From contig JBAMJV010007927.1 in NCBI GenBank assembly GCA_037951105.1, forward strand, positions 1 to 64,000: a stretch of DNA of 64,000 nucleotides. The letters are read 5' to 3'. Positions 56,202 through 64,000 of this stretch are shown in pieces. The position numbers were made by a program, and so were the translations under genes. A model generated the notes under the pieces. The model did no database searches and had not been told where the DNA came from. It was given only the letters and a program-made list of their open reading frames with translations. This DNA is from Echinarachnius parma. Taxonomy: Eukaryota; Echinodermata; Echinoidea; Clypeasteroida; Echinarachniidae. Position 1 is the first letter of the stretch. Every line of letters begins with the position of its first letter.

Positions 56202-56619
56202 TACTGTAAACGTGGTTTATATTCGCGCGATTAATATTCTGTGCTGGCCATCACGAAAAAGACATTCGCGGGTTCTTGCATTTGCGCTGATCAAGGGTTA
56301 ATTTATTTTTCCTTATCAAGAGGAACATTATAAACATAATTCACAAAAACATTTTACATGGAAGGAAATTCAATCTTTCACAACTATCTTGCGCGCTCAG
56401 TACACTGCATGCGCTCAAAACCAGAGTTAATACACTCGCCTACCACACATTATGTACACGTACACCATGCACAAAGTACTGCATGCTCCATATTCATTCT
56501 TCACATACTCAGAATACCCACTGAAAATCACGCATATATTTTTTGAGGGTTTTAGAATTTGAGCTCGCCAAACCTAGAGCAAAAATCAATGCAATGCGAA
56601 TAATACCATGTTTACAGTA
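56202..56619. mobile_element. TA-flanked MITE with TACTGTAAACGTGG ends
   Basis: TACTGTAAACGTGGTTTATA at the left; GAATAATACCATGTTTACAG then TA at the right. Next to each end stands TTCGC/GCGAA. Confidence 0.8.
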
Positions 56620-57064
56620 TACAAAATATTCATGGACCCCCAATCTAGTCAGCTCATCCTTAATACATAAATACACACAATGCTACAACGTTTTGAATTA
56701 ATCCACCAAATAGTTGTCAAGGTAATGCAAGAAAAAATAAATATTTGTTTAACGAAAGGGAAATTCTAAAAACAAAAACCTGTTCCAGGCTTCATTTGGT
56801 AATACGAATACAAGAAGGTACGAGAGAACTACTAGAGTTCTAAGTATTTTTGTAGGTTTTGGACAATTTCACTAGATCCCTTTTAGTCTTATTTCAGTTG
56901 CCAAAAAAGTTATAAATAAATTAATAGATATTAATTTGTACACGGTTGAAATAATCCCTGGATTTTTTAGAATTAAATCATAAGTACCTCAATAACAAAC
57001 TATATTCATATTTAAATGTAACAAGCTGCTGAAAACTGCTTGTCCACTATAAAGGCAAGTGTAA

Positions 57065-58143
57065 CTAGATGGATCTTCGACTGCGCGCAGTCGAAAATGA
57101 TGCCTCCGCCATTACGCGATTTATATCAAGCCCAAATCAACATGTACACTGAATTGATTCTGTCAACTCAATTATGATGATCACAAGCTATTTTTGCATA
57201 TATAATGAGGTCTGTGACCTTTGACCACATGACCCCAAACTCTAATCAGATCATCGGCCCCCCAAGATACATACATGTACCAAGTTTGGTCAGAATCCGT
57301 CAATCCGTTCTTGGGATAACGCGATCACGAGCTATTTTTGCATATATAATGAGCTCTGTGACCTTTGACCTTATGACCCCAAAATCTAATCAGATCATCG
57401 GCCCCCCAAGATACATACATGTACCAAGCTTGGTCAGAATCCGTCAATCCGTTCTTGAGATAACGCGATCACAAGCTATTTTTGCATATATAATGAGCTC
57501 TGTGACCTTTGACCTGATGACCCCAAAATCTAATCAGATCATCGGCCCCTCAAGATACATACATGTACCAAGTTTGGTCAGAATCCGTTAATCCGTTCTT
57601 GAGATAACGCGATCACGAGCTGTTTTTGCATATATAATGAGCTGTGACCTTTGACCTTTGACCTCATGACCCCAAAATCTAATCAGTACATCGGCCCTCC
57701 AAGATACATACATGACCCAAGTTTGGTGAAAATCCGTCAATCGGTTCTTGAGATAACGCGATCACAAACTATTTTTGCATATATGAGCTCAGTGACCTTT
57801 GACCTTTGACCTCATGACCCCAAAATCTAATCAGATCATCGGCCCCCCAAGATACATACATGTACCAAGTTTGGTCAGAATCCGTCAATCCGTTCTTGAG
57901 GTAATGCGATCACAAACTATTTTTGCATATATAATGAGCTCTGTGACCTTTGACCTTTGACCTCATGACCCCAAAATCTAATCAGATCATCGGCCCCCCA
58001 AGATACATACATGACCCAAGTTTGGTGAAAATCCGTCAATCGGTTCTTGAGATAACGCGATCACGAGAACGGGACGTACGGACGTACGGACGGACGGACA
58101 ACCCGAAAACATAATGCCTCCGGCTACTTCGTTGCGGAGGCAT
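57065..58143 (-). mobile_element. Helentron-like tandem-repeat element, copy 2
   Basis: Same plan as 46602-47427 in reverse: CTAG end (57065-57068), palindrome TTCGACTGCGCGCAGTCGAA (57076-57095), ATGCCTCCGC (57100-57109), six units of about 144-150 bp (TGACCTTTGACCTCATGACC; ATCAGATCATCGGCCCCCCA), GGACGGACGG microsatellite, and the GCGGAGGCAT end at 58143. Some 144-bp units keep one frame open, giving a spurious 128-codon plus-strand ORF. Confidence 0.75.
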
Positions 58144-58410
58144 AATAAAATGTAAATCAATGAAGCCGCGAGCTATCGAATCTGGCAGATTCTTCTTCAG
58201 GTGAACAAATGACAACTGACTATACTCAACATAGAATATATACATACACATGTAGATGGAAGATGAAATATTCATATTTGTATAAAGAGGAAAACAACCA
58301 GGCATGAAAGAACGTACTAGAGATGCAAGTGAGATTGTTCGATTCAGACACAACGTTACTACATAGCTACAGAGAAATTCAAGTATTTAGGATGGAGCAT
58401 GTAAACCTAC

Positions 58411-58499
58411 CCAACTTTCTTCAGCTGGTTCAATCGATAGTCACATTTCAGTAGCGGCTTCTTCGCTGGACTTGGTTTGCCAGTTGGTGTATTTATAAT
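58411..58499 (-). CDS. Proline-rich minus-strand gene, exon 3 of those visible
   Basis: Acceptor TTTGCCTGACAG, donor GG|GTAGGT. Phase 0 start: IINTPTGKPSPAKKPLLKCD then YRLNQLKKVG, with two bases carried over. Basic, linking the poly-proline exon to the WH2-like exon. Confidence 0.82.
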
Positions 58500-58975
58500 C
58501 TGTCAGGCAAAAAGCATGGAAATAGCAGATTATTATTAACACCAATCCCTGAACAGAACCAATTAAACAATATTCAAAAGGAATATGAACAGTGAATTAT
58601 CTGTATCTTGCAGGGTTCCTGCACTTCCTAAGAAAATCTTTTTCCATGACTAGTTTAAGCTGGGTCAATTACACGTGCGTTTCCGTAAAGGCTTGTTTGT
58701 TGGATTTTGTTTGCCTTTTTGTTAGTAGTAACTTGATCTGTCACAAAAAACAATAACAATGAAACCTAGTTAATAAAAGCTCTGATACTAGTCAAAGCTC
58801 TTTATATTCTTTTGTTTTTTTTACCCTAATATCACATGGTCATGTTGTATGGTTCCAATGGCTTCATCATAGCAAGGTTCCACTGTAGCGGATTATTTTC
58901 TTACTATATGAACTAGTTAAAACATATTCCACAGGTTGCCAAAGGGAAGAAACTAAAGTAGAATGTTGTACTAAC

Positions 58976-59421
58976 CGTGTTTGTCCTCTCTCCCAGAGGT
59001 TTCTTGGCTGCACTGGATGGGGTGCGTGTAGACCCAGGCAAGTATGGGGGAGGGGGAGGGGCAGAAGGAGGGCCCCTGGAGATACCCCTAGATGCATCCT
59101 GTGGCAGCGGTGGTGGTGGAGGGGGCGCAGGTGCGGACGGAGGACCCCTGGGGGTACTACAGGTTACCCCTTCAGGTTTCTTGCTTTCCTTGCCCGAATC
59201 CACTCCATGACGGAGTGGTTTCCTCGGGGACGGGACCATCCTCAAGATATTGGAGCCGTCATCTGCTTGGGTGGGGGCTGAACCTGGAGGGGGGTAAGGG
59301 GGTGGGGCAGGGGTGCCTCTGGCCCTCTTTGGTGTCTTTGATCGTTGGGGGCTGCCTCTCTTGACTCGTTTGGCGGCCAGTCTCTTGGAGAAGCGCTTAG
59401 CCACTGGACTTGACTTTGTAT
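58976..59421 (-). CDS. Proline-rich minus-strand gene, poly-proline exon
   Basis: Acceptor TTCCCTAATTCAG, donor ACG|GTTAGT. The first two bases, AT, complete the G|AT codon of the upstream exon. The start is strongly basic (KRFSKRLAAKRVKRGSPQRS). Three Pro-rich runs follow (TPAPPPYPPPGSAP; PSAPAPPPPPPLPQ; PSAPPPPPYLPGS), then SSAAKKPLGERTNT. Such runs bind profilin, SH3 or WW domains. The basic start could be a nuclear signal. Length 446 bp, open throughout in the frame that matches both neighbours. Confidence 0.85.
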
Positions 59422-59897
59422 CTGAATTAGGGAAGAAATTATATTAAACATCGTATTGAGATATAGAGCACAAGCTTTCAGGATGTTGCAGGATACATTT
59501 TACCAGGTGGTACACAAATTGTACATTATCTCCACTCGCCATATGTACACATTTTTTTTACTTACCAGGTCGCAATTTGTACATTACAAGAAGCAATATC
59601 GGTATGATATGTGATATTTTCATAGAAAAATAATGTTTACCTAGTGAAAAAAAAAGAAAATCAATGTTTTTACTGATCATTCATGTGAAGTATATGAATT
59701 TAGATTTTATGGACCACTGGGCATCAGAATTTGGATACCCTTGACTATGAGCGATCAACTATCCCCAAAATTAGTGAGACATTTGAAAAATCTAAACCCA
59801 TTTCATTCTTCTGTTACCATAAGCCAAACACTTGTGTGAAAGTGATTTTGGTTTAAATTTTCCAAAGTTAATCGATCAGATGTACTGTACGTCACTA

Positions 59898-62306
59898 ATA
59901 GGCGGAGGGCCAAAGTCGAAAAAGTGGCTTCCTTAAGGACTTAGGTTGCCAGATCTCCACAACAAGTTTAAACCAATTTTATTTGCAAGTATTTTTAATA
60001 AGACAAATTAATTCAGAGGTCTACCTCAACAAATTTGTTGCGAACACCTCCAAATCCAAGATGGCGTCCAAAGAAGTAGCCGTTTTGACTTGCTATAGAT
60101 AACTGGCGAGATCTCCCAAACGACACCAACAATTAGCATGATTTTGCAACCATATTAAAGACAATAATATTTCCTATAATCTGATACCAAATTTCATGGG
60201 TTTCAGGATATGTAACACGGTCATTTTTAGTCCCAAACTCAAATTTTAGGCATTTTCCCCCAAAAATATGAAATTATTGATTTACATAATTCGGCATGAA
60301 TCAATAATTGCATTAGGCGTTGAATTAGTACTTTTCAGAAAACTGCCCAGTTATATCAACAATACTCTGTGAAAATTTCAAGTGTGTACCGTATCTGAAC
60401 AAAATGTTATAATAACTGGAAGTCAGCATTTGATATCGACAAATACAGCAATTTTGTACGATTTCGAATGCTATACAGGGTGCCCCAATAAATGTAATTC
60501 TTGTTTACGGACTTTATTCAAGAAATGCTCCTAAATAATGACATGTTGTTTATACCTGTTTTCAACAAAACCTTCATTTTCCTTCTTTTATGTCATGAAT
60601 ATGCCGCCATCGGTTTGCAATACACGAAAATAGTGTATTGGTAATTTCACTGCAATAATAAATCCATTATGCAAAGTGTACTATTTACTATTTAGTGCAA
60701 TATTCGAATGAGAGGCGCGCGTCCTTCACAGTTGGACCGACCATATCTGGATAATTATGTTTTTAAAATGATTATTATTCGGAACACCACAGTTAGCTAG
60801 ACTTTTTCAGGGTTCGAAGAAAACTTTGAATAGGCTATTATGTTTATTGTACAATAACTTTTTGTACCACCTTGTACATTTGTAACCATAGTAACAACAA
60901 CAATAGAAATACAATAAATCATATATCTGGCTACTACAAGCCGCATTATGCACACTAATTTTCGCGTGTACATGAAGGAAAACAAATCACATGTAAAATG
61001 ACACCGTTAACCTGCTAATTTTAAGGTTTTAAAAGAAATATTTTGTGATTTGGTATATTTCTGTCCATAATCGGCTGTTGTTACCATGGTTACACGAGTA
61101 CAGTGTAGTGCACAAAAAATAAACATTCGGCTTGCTGAGGCTTTTCGGTGGTGTACATATTGGTTTAGCAATTGAGTTTGTTTCGTTTTGATACTAAGTC
61201 AGCCAATTTGTATAGACCTTTAAGTCAGCCAATTTGTATAGACCTTTATGGTCTCCAGATACATGTAATAAGATATGAAGGGCATGAAGGGTGCGTGCCT
61301 TGCGATCACGATGGTGTTCGAATCTATATACGCTCTGCACATATTATGTCCCGCATATTATGTACTTCAGTAAAACACTTACTCAAGATAATGAACATGA
61401 TCTTGACAATGTTTTAAACACATCATGGGCACCCAGTATGATTCGAATTCGCAATATGCACAGCAGGCGCGTCAGTATGCAGCTGACTGGAATGCTCCTT
61501 GTGGAGTGGAATTAAGTTCATTACTAGCGCTTGATTTATGATAAATGCAGTTAAATAAATACAAGACAGACACGACATCTACGCGGATTGCAAAATGATG
61601 GTGGAATATTCATCATATTACAGGAAATGGTGGTTTTGTTAATATTTCATAACTGGAATTGAAGCTGTCCCGAGATTGACACAATCATTTGGTACACAAA
61701 TCCTATAATCAAGATTACACATTTTTGAGACACCCTGTACAGCATGAGAAATCATGCAAAACTACCCGTTTTGTCGATATCAAATGCTGACTTCCAAGTA
61801 CTATAACTTTTTGTTCACATACGGTACACACTTGAAATTTTCACAGAGTATTATTGATATAATTGGACAGTTTTTTGAAAAGTATTAATTCAACTGCTAA
61901 TACAATTATTGATTTATGCGTAATTATGTAAATTAATAATTTCATATTGTTGGGAAAAAATGCCTAAAATTTGAGTTTTGGGCTAAAAATGACCGTGTTA
62001 AATATCTTGAACCCCATAGTGTTTGGTATCAGATTATAGGAAATTATATTGTCTTTAATATGGTTCCAAAATAATGCTGATTTGAGGTGTCGTTTGGGAA
62101 ATCTCGCCAATTATATATAGCAAGACAAAACAATTGCTTTGTTGGACGCCATCTTGGATTTGGAGGTGTTCGCAACAATTTTTTTGAGGTAGACCTCTGA
62201 ATTATGTTGTCTCATTAACAATACTTGCAATTAAAATCGGTCTAAACTTGTTGTGGAGATCTGGCAACCTAAAGTCACTTTTTTCGACTTTGGCCCTCCG
62301 CCTATA
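59898..62306. mobile_element. Large foldback element, arms about 610 bp, in an intron
   Basis: Ends ATAGGCGGAGGGCCAAAGTC and GACTTTGGCCCTCCGCCTAT. The arms (59898-60515; 61700-62306) stay in register through GGTTGCCAGATCTCCACAAC, TTCAGAGGTCTACCTCAA, AAATCCAAGATGGC and AAGTCAGCATTTGATATCGA to ACAGGGTG. The central 1.2 kb has no clear ORF. Confidence 0.85.
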
Positions 62307-62599
62307 ATGGCAGATTGATGTATGTCAGACTTGGAAATGACTCCTAACTAGGGAAAGAATTAATGCTTATTATTCTGGGGCTACTTTTCCAGCTTGCCTG
62401 CATTAAATTAGCACTCTAAAATTTATTTTACATTGAACTTTGTGCAAATAACACTTGAATGAGGCTGCTTGGTTAAAGCCAGGGTAATAATGCTCAGAGC
62501 ACTTAGAGACTCAACTCAAACTGTAATAAAGTGCTTTATAAAAATGGCAATTATTATTATCAAATTTTTAGGGTCTCTTTTCTGAGTTTTAGGGGATAA

Positions 62600-62820
62600 A
62601 TCGCCCTGAGCCGGCCCCAGTGTATGTTTGTCACTCAGTAAATATACACGGGGGCTCGGGGCAAATTCGTCCTCGAAATGCCAAAAAGAGCCCCCGAAGA
62701 GCATGAAAGAGCCCCTGAAATTTGCATAGAGTTCAATGCAAATCAAATATAAGATTGTTATTTTCATGCAGGCCTCAAGCTTGAAAAGTAGCCCCCGAAA
62801 AATATATTTTAATTTTTTCC
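62600..62820. repeat. AGCCCCCGA-word repeat remnant
   Basis: AGAGCCCCCGAAGAGC, AAGAGCCCCTGAAA and TAGCCCCCGAAAAA, comparable to the wording of 38996-39357 and 20960-21030. Ends undefined. Confidence 0.4.
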
Positions 62821-62842
62821 CTGGGATGTCGCTGCTCCTAAC

Positions 62843-62966
62843 CTTGTGCGTAGTTGAAGACCTGGCACATCTCGCTCTGCATCTGCTGCAGCCCCTCCTC
62901 ACACTCCTCCTGGCCGATGCCCTCCAGCATGAAGTCTGGCCCCTTCAACTTCTCAAATAACTTGCA
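62843..62966 (-). CDS. Proline-rich minus-strand gene, coiled exon
   Basis: Acceptor TATTCTTAG, donor CAAG|GTTAGG. Encodes CKLFEKLKGPDFMLEGIGQE, then ECEEGLQQMQSEMCQVFNY and AQ, leaving G for the next exon. It is helical and acidic, probably coiled coil. This is the only copy of the sequence with a full 3' half and a donor; four truncated copies follow at 63082-63816. Earlier exons must lie beyond the right edge. Confidence 0.8.
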
Positions 62967-63081
62967 CTAAGAATACAAAATAAAGAGAGAGAAAGAGAGA
63001 AACAAAGCATTAATATCTTGCACTGACAATATACAAAATAAAGGGAGAGAAAGAGAAAGAAGGAGAGGGAAAGAAACATCT

Positions 63082-63816
63082 CGCTCTGCATCTGCTGCAG
63101 CCCCTCCTCACACTCCTCCTGGCCGATGCCCTCCAGCATGAAGTCTGGCCCCTTCAACCTCTCAAATAACTTGCAATAAGAATACAAAATAAAGAGAGAG
63201 AGAGAGAGATCTACAAACAAAGCATTAATATCTTGCACTGACAATATACAAAATAAAGGGAGAGAAAGAGAAAGGAGGAGAGAGAAAGAAACATCTCGCT
63301 CTGCATCTGCTGCAGCCCCTCCTAACACTCATCCTGGCTGATGCCCTCCAGCATGAAGTCTGGCCCCTTCAACCTCTCAAATAACTTGCACTGAGAATAC
63401 AAAATAAAGAGAGAGAAAGAGAGAAACAAAGCATTAATATCTTGCACTGACAATATACAAAATAAAGGGAGAGAAAGAGAAAGAAGGAGAGAGAAAGAAA
63501 CATCTCGCTCTGCATCTGCTGCAGCCCCTCCTCACACTCCTCCTGGCCGATGCCCTCCAGCATGAAGTCTGGCCCCTTCAACCTCTCAAATAACTTGCAA
63601 TAAGAATACAAAATAAAGAGAGAGAGAGAGAGATCTACAAACAAAGCATTAATATCTTGCACTGACAATATACAAAATAAAGGGAGAGAAAGAGAAAGAA
63701 GGAGAGAGAAAGAAACATCTCGCTCTGCATCTGCTGCAGCCCCTCCTAACACTCATCCTGGCTGATGCCCTCCAGCATGAAGTCTGGCCCCTTCAACCTC
63801 TCAAATAACTTGCACT
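63082..63816 (-). repeat. Higher-order tandem array of a truncated exon
   Basis: Four copies (about 63082-63173, 63294-63387, 63505-63597, 63718-63812) of the first 91-95 bases of the exon at 62843-62966, each with purine-rich intron sequence, period about 212. They alternate in two forms: acceptor TTCTTATTGC with CTCCTGGCC, and TTCTCAGTGC with CATCCTGGCT, so the real repeat is a dimer of about 424. All stop matching after the codons for QSEM and have no donor. Two copies keep an AG acceptor. Confidence 0.85.
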
Positions 63817-64000
63817 GAGAATACAAAATAAAGAGAGAGAGATAGAGAGAGAGAGGACGAAAGACAAACAAAGCGTTAATATCTTGCACTGACAATACAA
63901 AATAAAAAGAGAGAAAGAGAAAGAGAAAGAGAAATAGAAAGAGAAAGAAAGCCGGTCACATGTTGAAAACCATACACATTGACACATTGTGTAAACCTTT
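63817..64000. repeat. GA-rich simple sequence to window end
   Basis: GAGAGA/GAAAGA runs as in the array introns, then unique sequence. No exon seen before the edge. Confidence 0.6.

Noticed and set aside
57205..57591. 128-codon plus-strand ORF
   Set aside because: It is a translation of tandem units whose length happens to be a multiple of three, inside the Helentron-like element.
60511..61700. Transposase in the centre of the large intronic foldback
   Set aside because: ACAGGGTG ends suggest a mariner-type element, but only short unrelated frames are open.
62945..63752. 127-codon minus-strand ORFs ending in Ser/Leu/Phe-rich runs
   Set aside because: They join the truncated exon copies to purine-rich intron sequence; the exon part is real homology, the FLSLSF tails are simple repeat translation.

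Overview
This is a eukaryotic, animal-type window (introns with GT-AG borders, tRNA-derived SINEs, LINEs, hAT, TTAA-flanked and TA-flanked elements, Helentron-like tandem-repeat elements). The repeat repertoire looks like a marine invertebrate, most likely a deuterostome such as an echinoderm, hemichordate or lancelet. That placement is an inference from repeat style, not from a diagnostic gene. Most of the 64 kb is mobile DNA. No complete host gene is present.

Host genes: (1) a plus-strand gene whose last two exons (44914-45099 and 46468-46558) encode a C-terminal Smr domain with matching splice phases; (2) a minus-strand gene with five phase-compatible exons (62843-62966, 58976-59421, 58411-58499, 56031-56108, 53959-54154) encoding a coiled, then basic/poly-proline, then WH2-like C-terminus, continuing beyond the right edge. 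The two genes lie tail to tail. Four isolated plus-strand exon candidates on the left (564-699, 1458-1620, 6715-6808, 19660-19758) have good acceptors but no assigned gene.

Layout: 1-7.6 kb, exon candidates among small inverted-repeat elements. 7.65-18.6 kb, an I-like LINE on the minus strand (gag zinc knuckles, endonuclease, reverse transcriptase, RNase H) with an unusual 3' region: a truncated SGNH ORF, about 13 short hairpins with variable stems around a constant GC-rich loop, a branched perfectly paired domain, and a CTAA tail; parts of its 5' side are rearranged, and a 107-bp sequence flanks the whole block in inverted orientation. 19.6-21.8 kb, exon candidate, SINE and a tandem duplication. 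21.9-28.1 kb, a plus-strand LINE split by a 5'-truncated minus-strand LINE whose 628-codon RT ORF is still open. 28.4-31.1 kb, a small membrane-protein-like ORF, two foldback elements (one with a spacerless 78-bp palindrome) and a LINE fragment. 31.3-42.2 kb, deeply nested DNA transposons, several with exact 8-bp target duplications. 42.5-50 kb, Smr gene end, AGGTCA-rich tandem repeats and Helentron-like elements. 50-64 kb, the minus-strand gene with elements in its introns and a higher-order tandem array made from copies of one of its exons.

The most unusual signals are the LINE hairpin array with its branched 3' domain, and the exon-derived tandem array at the right end.
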